This document shows positions 7,014-13,248 of a stretch of 13,248 nucleotides of DNA, one piece after another; the first letter of the stretch is position 1; the number at the start of each line of letters is the position of its first letter. The translations under genes and the position numbers were made by a program. The stretch is from Bacteroidota bacterium (lineage in GTDB: Bacteria; Bacteroidota; Bacteroidia; Bacteroidales; VadinHA17), in assembly GCA_021816545.1 (NCBI GenBank), contig JAKAXP010000040.1:1-13248 (forward strand). The letters are read 5' to 3'. The notes beneath the pieces are model-generated. The model was not told the origin of the DNA. It worked only from the letters and a program-made list of their open reading frames with translations, and searched no databases.

Positions 7014-8408
7014 ATGAAGATACGGCAAAAACTGACACTCCAGTTCTTCATGATGGCCAGCGTGATAATGCTGCTCTTCTCCCTGACTGTCTATATTGCT
7101 TCAGCTGATTACCGGCGTGATGATTTCTACCAGAGGCTGGAGAGCAGGGCCTTCAGCACTGCCAGGCTGCTGATCGAGGTGGATGAGGTTGACACCGATC
7201 TTCTTAACAAGATAGAGGAGGACAACCCGGTTTCACTGCCGGATGAGAAGATCATTATTTTCAACTATAAAAACGAAATTGTCTATTCCACTGATACAAG
7301 GAATGTCATATTGTATGATGATGATCTGCTCACGCGAATAAGAACATCAGGCAAGATCAGGACAAAGAGCGGCAGGTATGAGCTTATGGGAATTCTCTTC
7401 CCTGAGGAGTACAACCGGTTTGTGGTCCTGAGTGCCGCCCGTGATATTTACGGCTTTGACAAGCTGAAAAACCTGAGAACTATTCTTCTTTTGCTCACAG
7501 GTATTTTCCTGGTACTTTTTTATCCGGCAGGATGGCTCTTCGCAGCGAGGTCACTCTCCCCCATCTCAAAGGTGGTTGACCGTGTTGAGAAGATCTCAAT
7601 TTCCAGCCTTGACCTGAGGGTTGATGAAGGCAACGGCAAGGATGAGCTGGCACACCTGGCACATACTTTCAACCGTATGCTTGAAAGACTGGAGACAGCT
7701 TTTGAGGTACAGAAGGATTTCATTTCAAATGCCTCCCATGAGTTACGGACGCCACTTACCGCAATCAGGGGTCAGCTTGAGGTGTTGCTGATGAAAGACC
7801 GGACTGAGATTGAGTACAGGGAAGCTACAAATGAAGTCCTCGGGGATATCAGCAGGCTGAACCGGATGCTTGACCGTCTTCTGCTGATGGCACACGCCAG
7901 CTCAGAGGGAGCAAGGGAGGGTTTCAGTGAGGTAAGGATTGACGAGATACTCTGGCAGGCTCGCGAAGAGCTGATCAGGCATGACAGGGATTATACGGTG
8001 ACAATCGCCCTCGACGAGAACATCACAGACATTGAGAATCTGACCATAAGGGGTGATGAGCAGTTGCTGATTTCAGCCGTAACCAACATCATGGAGAACG
8101 GTTGCAAGTATTCCCCCGACAGGGCTGTAAGGGTATTCCTCTCCCATGATGCGCGGAATATATCGGTAAGTATCACTGACAACGGCCCGGGTATTGCAGA
8201 GGATGAAATAGAGCGGATCTTTGAATCATTTTACCGCAGCAAATCCACGGCTTCGGTAAGGGGCCACGGCATAGGACTTTCACTGGCCAAAAAAATCATA
8301 GACATACATAACGGCACAATAAAAGTCAGTTCCCGGCCGGGAGAGGGTACATCCATCACGCTGGCGTTCCCTGCAGAGAAGTTCAATACAGGCCCGGTGC
8401 AGAATTAG
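7014..8408 (+). CDS. Membrane sensor histidine kinase, partner of the upstream regulator
   Basis: 464 residues. TM1 about 10-30, periplasmic sensor region about 31-154, TM2 about 156-177, HAMP about 178-232, then HisKA with His242 in FISNASHELRTPLTAIRG. The ATPase domain has its N box at Asn362 (IMENGCKYSPD), D box at Asp389 (DNGPGIAEDEIERIFESFYR), and G box GHGIGLSLAKKI from 417. All catalytic motifs are intact. The sensor region (about 125 residues, containing KIIIFNYKNEIVYSTD, a PAS/Cache-like strand pattern) does not match a ligand class I can name. The gene starts at the base after the regulator stop and the two form one operon. No hairpin terminator is visible after the stop. Confidence 0.95.
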   Translation: MKIRQKLTLQFFMMASVIMLLFSLTVYIASADYRRDDFYQRLESRAFSTARLLIEVDEVDTDLLNKIEEDNPVSLPDEKIIIFNYKNEIVYSTDTRNVILYDDDLLTRIRTSGKIRTKSGRYELMGILFPEEYNRFVVLSAARDIYGFDKLKNLRTILLLLTGIFLVLFYPAGWLFAARSLSPISKVVDRVEKISISSLDLRVDEGNGKDELAHLAHTFNRMLERLETAFEVQKDFISNASHELRTPLTAIRGQLEVLLMKDRTEIEYREATNEVLGDISRLNRMLDRLLLMAHASSEGAREGFSEVRIDEILWQAREELIRHDRDYTVTIALDENITDIENLTIRGDEQLLISAVTNIMENGCKYSPDRAVRVFLSHDARNISVSITDNGPGIAEDEIERIFESFYRSKSTASVRGHGIGLSLAKKIIDIHNGTIKVSSRPGEGTSITLAFPAEKFNTGPVQN

Positions 8409-8464
8409 CTCCTTGCTTTTACCAGGTTTTCTGCTCTGCATTTTTCTATATTCCTAAATTTTTA

Positions 8465-8472
8465 TATATTTG
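8465..8472 (+). promoter_or_regulatory. -7 promoter element before the outer-membrane protein gene
   Basis: TATATTTG fits TAnnTTTG exactly. The -33 region is only T-rich (TTTTTC at 8441-8446). The start point would be near 8479, so an ATG at 8480 would have no leader; this supports the ATG at 8525 as the real start. It also suggests the two downstream genes can be transcribed apart from the two-component system. Confidence 0.5.
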
Positions 8473-8524
8473 GGGATAGATGCCCCGGCATCTGAAAGTC
8501 TGTATCAAGCCTAATTATTTGCAA

Positions 8525-9439
8525 ATGAAAAAGAGTCTGCTGATTGCTCTTCTAATTACTGCCTTTTTCTTTGATCTGGCAGGGCAGGAAAGGATCATCA
8601 CCGTCAGTAATGACACTATCGAATGCAGGATCACCAGAATCACCCGGAACATGATCTATTTTGATACTTCCGTGCGCGGGATCAAGACATCCGGAAGGAT
8701 TCCCGTCAGGGATGTCTACAGTTATTATGTGATGCCGACAGGGATGGGGGTACAGGTGAAACAGGCTGAGGAAGAAACACTGGCCGGTAGCCTCCGCATC
8801 AGCCTGAACGGAGGAATGGCATACCTCACTGCTAGTTCGGATCAGGCCGAGGAGGCATTGACCGGGTTTGGTGTGACACCTGCCAAAGCGAAGGCGTATT
8901 ACAAGGATCTTAAGACAGGCTGGTACGGAAGCGCCGACGCATCATGGATCTTCAACAGGAAATACGGGATCGGGCTGAAATACAAATTCTTCAATACCGG
9001 TGCGGCCACCGAGGGTTATTTTGATCCAGGAGACCCATTCAACCTTTATTACACAACCTACACCGAGAATATTTATGTCAACTACGGCGGCGTGCTGCTG
9101 TCAGGTTTTGAACCGCTGGGGAGTCGAAACCTTTTTACTTTGTATTCTTCATTCTCGGCAGGTATTACATTCTACCGCGATGAGACCGGTGTATTCTCAG
9201 AAGCCGTACTGATTACCGGAAAGGCACTTGGTATGGACTGCACCTTTGGACTCGATTACCGGATAACGCCGCTTATCTCTGCCGGCGCAGAGCTCTCATT
9301 CTTTGCTTCGACTCTCAGAAGCATAAACTTCACAGACGGAGAGACAGAACAGTCACAGGAACTTGAAAAGGAAAACTATGAGAACCTGTCTCGGATGGAA
9401 GTGTCAGTCGGAATAAGGTTTTATCTGTGGAACAAATGA
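8525..9439 (+). CDS. Outer-membrane beta-barrel-like protein, unknown function
   Basis: 304 residues from the ATG at 8525; an in-frame ATG at 8480 would add 15 polar residues before the signal peptide and sits at the predicted transcription start. MKKSLLIALLITAFFFDLAG is a signal peptide, cleavage probably just before Gln21. Residues about 23-70 (ITVSNDTIECRITRITRNMIYFDTS...IPVRDVYSYYV) form a small beta domain, common at the start of Bacteroidota envelope proteins, of the 'nGD-I-cKI-xI' type. From about 87 to the end alternating polar/aromatic strands (SLRISLNGGMAYL, WYGSADASWIF, YGIGLKYKFFN, MEVSVGIRFYLW) suggest a barrel of about eight strands ending in an aromatic-rich strand. No enzyme motif. 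It overlaps the next gene by 4 bp, so the two products are likely made together. The substrate or partner is unknown. Confidence 0.8.
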   Translation: MKKSLLIALLITAFFFDLAGQERIITVSNDTIECRITRITRNMIYFDTSVRGIKTSGRIPVRDVYSYYVMPTGMGVQVKQAEEETLAGSLRISLNGGMAYLTASSDQAEEALTGFGVTPAKAKAYYKDLKTGWYGSADASWIFNRKYGIGLKYKFFNTGAATEGYFDPGDPFNLYYTTYTENIYVNYGGVLLSGFEPLGSRNLFTLYSSFSAGITFYRDETGVFSEAVLITGKALGMDCTFGLDYRITPLISAGAELSFFASTLRSINFTDGETEQSQELEKENYENLSRMEVSVGIRFYLWNK

Positions 9440-11106
9440 AAAGGTCAGCTTATATCCTGGGAATTGCGTTAATAATCCTTGCAGGCGTTTCCTGCAATGA
9501 CGATTTTCTTGAAAGAAACAATCAGGACTGGTATTCCCTTTCAGATACCCTTCTGCTTGACAACCACAATTATGAGGCTACGGTGACGTTTGAACTGCCA
9601 CAGAAGATAAATTCAGACTTCACGGTGTTTATGCGGCCCAAGTGGCTTGCCGTTGATTCACCACGGGGTGAAGTGAACGCCGGCATCGTTAACCTGGCGC
9701 TGAGCCTCGACGGTAACAGCCTTATCGGAGGCCTGTACAGCTACAACGGTATAGTAGTGCTTGAAATAGAGGATTTTGGCTTTGTGAGTTTCACAGTCAT
9801 CTACACCGACTACGGATCACCATCGATACAGTGTTCACCATCGGAAATTACATTTGACGGAATTGCATCAAGATCGTTCAATATCAGTTCCCCAACAGGC
9901 GGTATTCTTGACTGGACTATTTCAGAGATTCCTGACTGGCTTACATTTTCCTCCGCCACTGGCATCCTCTATCCCGGACAGAATGAATATATAAGTGTCT
10001 ACCTGGTTACAGACAAGGTTACTCCGGGTGTTGAGATGAATGCAACAGTCCGGATCAGCAGTCCTCATGCCCAATACCCGTATCTGCTTAAGGTAAAGGT
10101 GACACCTGCTGCGGTACCTCCGCCCCAGGGTTTTTCGCTGGGCAGTATCCTTACCGATGCAGAATACAATCATGCCACAGGTAAACTGGCCGTTTGCACA
10201 AAGGTACCCAACCAACTTCTGCTCTATGACACCTATACATGGGAATCAGATACAATCCCTCTTGACAAGACTCCGGCCTGCATAAGCATCTCTGAAGACG
10301 GGCACAGGGCAGTAATAGGATACTCTGTTGCCTCAGTGGCTTACATAGACCTGGATGCCCTCACAATAACCGCCGAATATAATATCGGCTGTATTCCCTA
10401 TGATATCGTCCTGGGTGGAAACGGCTGGTGCTATATAACACCCCTCGAGGACCAGTGGGAGGTGATGCACAACCTCGACCTGAATACTGGCCAGGTCACG
10501 ACAGGCTCCAACCTTACTGTTATCTACGAGGAAACCCAGATAAAAAAGGTCCCCGGAAAATCCTTCATGGTCGGATCCCGGACTACGTTAAGTCCGACGG
10601 GATTGCTCCTTTTCGACCTGACAGAAGGTAAGGTCAGGGAGGATGTGACATACTACCATGAAACCCTGGGCCATTTCTGGATCTCAAAAGATGCGGGCAG
10701 GATTTATTCGGCTTACGGTACTGTTTTCAGGATGCCGGAATATGACGGCCTGTACAATGGCGGCTCTGCCTCTGTTTACGGCAATTTCGCGACCGGCTAT
10801 TCGTATATCAGGGCACTTGATGACTGCCCTGCCATCAACAGTGTCATCTTCAGTGCATCCGGCGCCTGGTACCAGCCGGGAAACTCATCGCTCATAGAGC
10901 GTTACGATGCCACGAGTCTTAACTGGACGAAGACGTACAATGTGTCACCCGTCCGGGTGAATGTAAGCGGGACAGAAGCCCAGTATGAAACAACCCCCCG
11001 GTTCATTTTTGTGAATAAGGAGGGCACAGCCATGCATGTACTGAAAGTACCGAGGCCCGACTACAATGTCGATGGCTGGGTTATGGAGACCATAGCCCTG
11101 CAGTAG
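9436..11106 (+). CDS. Lipoprotein with two BACON/Ig-like domains and a beta-propeller
   Basis: 556 residues from the ATG at 9436, which overlaps the previous stop as ATGA. A GTG at 9427 would add only three residues. The signal MKRSAYILGIALIILAGVSC gives lipidated Cys20 followed by Asn-Asp-Asp. Two beta-sandwich domains follow: about 38-124 (PKWLAVDSPRGEVNAG, then GIVVLEIEDFGFVSFTVIY) and about 130-224 (IQCSPSEITFDG, LDWTISEIPDWLTFSSATG, NATVRISSP). The second has the W-x-I-x5-WL-x-S-x3-G pattern of BACON domains. From about 234 to the end, repeats such as YNHATGKLAVC-LLLYD, ISISEDGHRAVIGYS-AYIDL and ISKDAGRIYSAYG-VFRM resemble YVTN/WD-like propeller blades. BACON domains often bind glycans or mucin, so a surface binding role is plausible but unproven. 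Its partner is probably the barrel-like protein encoded just before it. Confidence 0.85.
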   Translation: MKRSAYILGIALIILAGVSCNDDFLERNNQDWYSLSDTLLLDNHNYEATVTFELPQKINSDFTVFMRPKWLAVDSPRGEVNAGIVNLALSLDGNSLIGGLYSYNGIVVLEIEDFGFVSFTVIYTDYGSPSIQCSPSEITFDGIASRSFNISSPTGGILDWTISEIPDWLTFSSATGILYPGQNEYISVYLVTDKVTPGVEMNATVRISSPHAQYPYLLKVKVTPAAVPPPQGFSLGSILTDAEYNHATGKLAVCTKVPNQLLLYDTYTWESDTIPLDKTPACISISEDGHRAVIGYSVASVAYIDLDALTITAEYNIGCIPYDIVLGGNGWCYITPLEDQWEVMHNLDLNTGQVTTGSNLTVIYEETQIKKVPGKSFMVGSRTTLSPTGLLLFDLTEGKVREDVTYYHETLGHFWISKDAGRIYSAYGTVFRMPEYDGLYNGGSASVYGNFATGYSYIRALDDCPAINSVIFSASGAWYQPGNSSLIERYDATSLNWTKTYNVSPVRVNVSGTEAQYETTPRFIFVNKEGTAMHVLKVPRPDYNVDGWVMETIALQ

Positions 11107-11116
11107 GAACCTGTGA

Positions 11117-11134
11117 AAACCGATTGTACGGTTT
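11117..11134 (-). terminator. Weak terminator hairpin for the minus-strand gene at 11147
   Basis: AAACCG-N6-CGGTTT, a 6-bp stem that, read on the minus strand, is followed by TTC after CGGTTT (short T-run). It lies just past the stop of the 11147-11773 gene. Confidence 0.4.
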
Positions 11135-11138
11135 GATT

Positions 11139-11158
11139 CCGGGCTGTTATGCAGCCGG
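11139..11158 (+). terminator. Rho-independent-type terminator after the propeller lipoprotein gene
   Basis: CCGGGCTGTTATGCAGCCGG folds into a 7-bp GC-rich stem with one bulged G and a 5-nt loop, followed on the plus strand by ATTGTTTTTA. It begins 32 bp after the stop at 11106. It overlaps the last codons and stop (11147-11149) of the convergent minus-strand gene, so the same bases serve as coding sequence and terminator. Confidence 0.6.
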
Positions 11159-11773
11159 ATTGTTTTTACGGGCGTGGAAATAGGTGAGGCCGTTTATCTC
11201 GGTCATGCCCACCAGTTCAAGCCCGGATTCCTTCAAAAGGCTCGTTACGGTTCTCCTGGTCAGGTACCTGTTGGTCCTGAAGTCGATTATGCTGTACATC
11301 CTGTTTATAAAGGGAATCCTAGACTCAATACCGTTCTCGTAGGCCTCGGTCTTGTCAGAAATCTGGCCAGGCTGGTTACCTCCTTTGTCAGAAGCACCTG
11401 ACTGTGTCCTGTTGTCAACAAAACAGCCTATGAAATTGCTTTTGACAGGAAGAAGCCCGGTTATCTGCCGGAGGAAGTCGCGTATCTCCCTTATGTAATT
11501 CAGTTGCCTCAAAGTGATGACAGTCCTGATACCCTTCATGTCATCAGCGTCGTAGAAATAATGACGGGAAGAAGGTATAACGAGCATGCCTGATTCCTTG
11601 ACGAGGCCCATGCGGTCAAGGTAGTCAATCAGGCTCTGGCGAACCTCAAGATCAAGCTCGTTGAACAGGTGAATCAGTCCGCTGTCCCTCAAAGACAGCT
11701 TGCGCGGACTAACCCTGACTACAGGCTGGTCCCTGACTGTTTCCTTGTTCAAACCGATAGATTCCTTATCCAT
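11147..11773 (-). CDS. Conserved-looking protein of unknown function, possibly related to methyltransferase C-terminal regions
   Basis: 208 residues, no signal peptide or membrane segment, so cytoplasmic. Not assigned to a named family with confidence. Visible parts: a helical N-terminus (LSLRDSGLIHLFNELDLEVRQSLIDYLDRMGLV), a strand-helix region with MLVIPSSRHYFYDADDMKGIRTVITLRQLNYIREIRDFLRQI, then LLPVKSNFIGCFVDNRTQS, and a C-terminal ESRIPFINRMYSIIDFRTNRYLTRRTVTSLLKESGLELVGMTEINGLTYFHAR. The segment after LLPVKSNFIGCFVDN resembles the late beta strands of class I SAM methyltransferases, whose chains often end 'GLTYF-A-K', but the glycine-rich SAM-binding loop of such enzymes is not seen. 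It may therefore be a degenerate or non-catalytic relative. It ends inside a terminator hairpin. ATG at 11773 is the first in frame. Confidence 0.7.
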   Translation of the reverse strand: MDKESIGLNKETVRDQPVVRVSPRKLSLRDSGLIHLFNELDLEVRQSLIDYLDRMGLVKESGMLVIPSSRHYFYDADDMKGIRTVITLRQLNYIREIRDFLRQITGLLPVKSNFIGCFVDNRTQSGASDKGGNQPGQISDKTEAYENGIESRIPFINRMYSIIDFRTNRYLTRRTVTSLLKESGLELVGMTEINGLTYFHARKNNPAA

Positions 11774-11996
11774 TACCTCGCCAGATGCTATATGACAAAC
11801 AAATCTTGTGCCACTATGTTTAGACAGCTCCCTTTGGTGGGATTTTCACACCGAATATATTCACTCTTCACCAAATGAACCAAACTATTTTGATGTTCAA
11901 CCACTCCCCTTTGACCAACAGGACGAAACAGTAGATGATCAAAAAACGGATACCCGGGTCTTCCCCTCCGGAATCAATTTCCCGGTTACAATAATA
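11774..11996. other. Intergenic region of 223 bp, candidate minus-strand promoter only
   Basis: No convincing coding frame. On the minus strand TTTG (11884-11881), a 21-bp spacer and TATATTCG (11859-11852, one mismatch to TAnnTTTG) could be a promoter for the 11147-11773 gene, with a leader of about 75 nt. The spacing is at the long end. No clear terminator for the acylphosphatase gene was found. Confidence 0.35.
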
Positions 11997-12275
11997 TCAG
12001 TGTTCTATCCGGAATTCCCTGTAACCTGCCGCCGGAGCTTCAACAACCTCAGTATTGTCAACGAAGCCTCTTCCGGGCCCGTGCCGGCACCATGCCGCAA
12101 ATCCTTCGAGCTGTTCACGGGTTCCTTCAGCCTCAAGGTAAACACTGCCGTCAGGCATGTTCTTCACAAATCCGGTGATATCCCTTTTCCATGCTTCGCG
12201 TGCCGCGCTCCAACGGAAACCCACTCCCTGCACGAAACCGGTTACATGTATCCTGTACAGAATCCTGTTTTCCAT
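11997..12275 (-). CDS. acyP: Acylphosphatase
   Basis: 92 residues, the usual size for this small cytoplasmic enzyme, which hydrolyses the acyl-phosphate bond of compounds such as acetyl phosphate or 1,3-bisphosphoglycerate. The signature VTGFVQGVGFRW at 11-22 holds the phosphate-binding loop and catalytic Arg21; GFVKNMPDGSVYLEAEG at 35-51 supplies Asn39, the second catalytic residue. Both are intact. The C-terminus (AAGYREFRIEH) matches the family's final strand, where F-x-I is common. It is a single gene, divergent from the penicillin-binding protein gene, with 96 bp between starts. No clear promoter consensus was found upstream; TAAATTTA at 12317-12324 is a partial match readable on either strand. 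Confidence 0.93.
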   Translation of the reverse strand: MENRILYRIHVTGFVQGVGFRWSAAREAWKRDITGFVKNMPDGSVYLEAEGTREQLEGFAAWCRHGPGRGFVDNTEVVEAPAAGYREFRIEH

Positions 12276-12371
12276 TTCCCGGTGGGCATTTTATTAATTT
12301 TCCCTGTAATTTAAGTTAAATTTATGCATTTTTAAGGCGCCGGATTAACAAAAGTTCGCAGTAACCGGGTG

Positions 12372-13248
12372 ATGAGGAAGGGATGGAAAATATGGGTTGT
12401 GGCAATTGCAGTGGTCATTTTTGTCCCGCTGTTTTTCATTGCGTCTGTACATGCTGGTGTCTTCGGGCGGCTGCCCGGGAAAAAGGAGCTCAGGAACTAC
12501 AGGAATGCGACGGCATCTGTGGTGCTTTCATCCGAGGGAGAAACAATCGGAAGGTTCTTCTCTGAGAACCGCCTTGCAATCACATATGACCAGGTACCGC
12601 CTCACCTCGTCAATGCCCTGGTTGCAACGGAGGATGTCCGTTTCTTTGAACACTCGGGAGTTGACTCGAGGAGCCTTGTCAGGGTGATTCTCAAAACAAT
12701 CCTGTTCAATGACCGCAGTGCCGGGGGAGGGAGCACAATCACACAGCAGCTGGCCAAAAACATGTACGGCAGGAAAGACTATCTCATCCTTTCAGTCATC
12801 CTGAACAAGACCAGGGAGGTGATCCTGGCCCGGAGAATAGAGAAGGTATTCACGAAGGAGGAGATCCTTACCCTGTACCTGAACACCGTCTCTTTTGGTG
12901 AGAATCTTTATGGCATAGAAGCTGCCTCGCAGCGTTACTTCAGCAAGGGAACGGCCAGCCTGAAGATTGAGGAGGCAGCCCTTCTTACCGGCATGCTTAA
13001 GGCCAACACATCCTTCAATCCGCGGCTGAACCCCCAGAAGGCCGTGGCCAGGCGCAACGTTGTGCTCGGCCAGATGGAGAAGTATGGTTATCTTGTGAGC
13101 AGGGCTGCCGATTCGCTGTCAGCCCTTCCTCTTTTTCTGAATTACAGCAAGGCTGACATATCTGGGCCGGCAGACTATTTCCTTGTCAGGGTGAGGGCGG
13201 AGACGGAGCGCATCCTTAAGGATGTCACCGCCTACCGCGGGAAGGAAT
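12372..13248 (+). CDS. Class A penicillin-binding protein, N-terminal GT51 part (3' end outside the window)
   Basis: 292 codons lie in the window and the reading frame is open at the right edge. It should build peptidoglycan: the GT51 domain polymerises glycan strands from lipid II outside the inner membrane. A short cytoplasmic tail (MRKGWK) precedes one membrane helix at about 8-28. GT51 motifs are all present: VATEDVRFFEHSGVD with catalytic Glu87, GGGSTITQQLAKN, KTREVILARRIEK, KEEILTLYLNTVSFGENLYGIEAASQRYF, and ARRNVVLGQM. The transpeptidase domain would follow outside the window, as in PBP1a; a monofunctional transglycosylase would be shorter (about 230-270 residues), and this frame is still open at 292 with a linker-like sequence. 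ATG at 12372 is preceded by an in-frame GTG at 12369; the ATG is preferred. The gene is divergent from the acylphosphatase gene. Confidence 0.93.
   Translation, partial: MRKGWKIWVVAIAVVIFVPLFFIASVHAGVFGRLPGKKELRNYRNATASVVLSSEGETIGRFFSENRLAITYDQVPPHLVNALVATEDVRFFEHSGVDSRSLVRVILKTILFNDRSAGGGSTITQQLAKNMYGRKDYLILSVILNKTREVILARRIEKVFTKEEILTLYLNTVSFGENLYGIEAASQRYFSKGTASLKIEEAALLTGMLKANTSFNPRLNPQKAVARRNVVLGQMEKYGYLVSRAADSLSALPLFLNYSKADISGPADYFLVRVRAETERILKDVTAYRGKE

Noticed and set aside
9427..9435. GTG start three codons before the lipoprotein ATG
   Set aside because: The ATG at 9436 gives a standard lipoprotein signal and an ATGA overlap with the preceding stop.
11833..11875. Inverted repeat TTTGGTG / CACCAAA
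   Set aside because: Short 7-bp arms with a 29-bp spacer in an AT-rich intergenic region; not distinguishable from chance.
11808..12314. Plus-strand open frame of 168 codons
   Set aside because: It is antisense to the intact acylphosphatase gene and shows no domain.
12383..12687. Two short plus-strand frames
   Set aside because: Both are out-of-frame shadows of the penicillin-binding protein gene, whose motifs are continuous in the frame starting at 12372.

Overview
The window looks like chromosomal DNA from a member of the Bacteroidota, probably Bacteroidales-like, with roughly balanced base composition. Three things point there. Several intergenic regions carry the phylum's -7 promoter element TAnnTTTG. 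Shine-Dalgarno sequences are weak or absent. The gene content is rich in short lipoproteins with a Cys at about residue 18-22, BACON/Ig-like domains and outer-membrane barrel-like proteins. No rRNA, tRNA, CRISPR array, insertion sequence or phage gene was seen.

Left part (1-2351, all minus strand): a secreted cupin protein cut by the window edge; a lipoprotein resembling the DUF5602/TTHB210-like group, separated from the cupin gene by a strong GC-rich hairpin; then, after a 297-bp gap with a conspicuous cluster of overlapping dyads, a lipoprotein of unknown function.

Middle (2352-6147): a plus-strand pair made of a small exported protein with a three-fold internal repeat and, 35 bp on, a signal-less DUF2264-type (alpha/alpha)-barrel protein of 684 residues. 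This gene meets an AEC-family permease gene end to end. The two stop codons abut in the palindrome TGATCA, so no terminator fits between them.

Right-middle (6148-11106, plus strand): an OmpR-type response regulator and a membrane histidine kinase with no gap between stop and start. After a separate promoter come an outer-membrane barrel-like protein and, overlapping it by 4 bp (ATGA), a surface-type lipoprotein with two BACON/Ig-like domains and a beta-propeller. The last two are probably made together and may form an envelope complex; that the adjacent two-component system controls them is only an inference from position.

Right end (11107-13248): a minus-strand gene of unknown function (possibly related to methyltransferase C-terminal regions) whose 3' end overlaps a terminator hairpin, a minus-strand acylphosphatase, and, divergent from it, the first 292 codons of a class A penicillin-binding protein (GT51 glycosyltransferase domain), cut by the window edge. 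Most of the window looks like ordinary housekeeping and envelope genes. The least explained items are the DUF2264 protein without a signal peptide, the three-fold-repeat protein, the coupled barrel/propeller pair, and the dyad cluster at 1288-1314.
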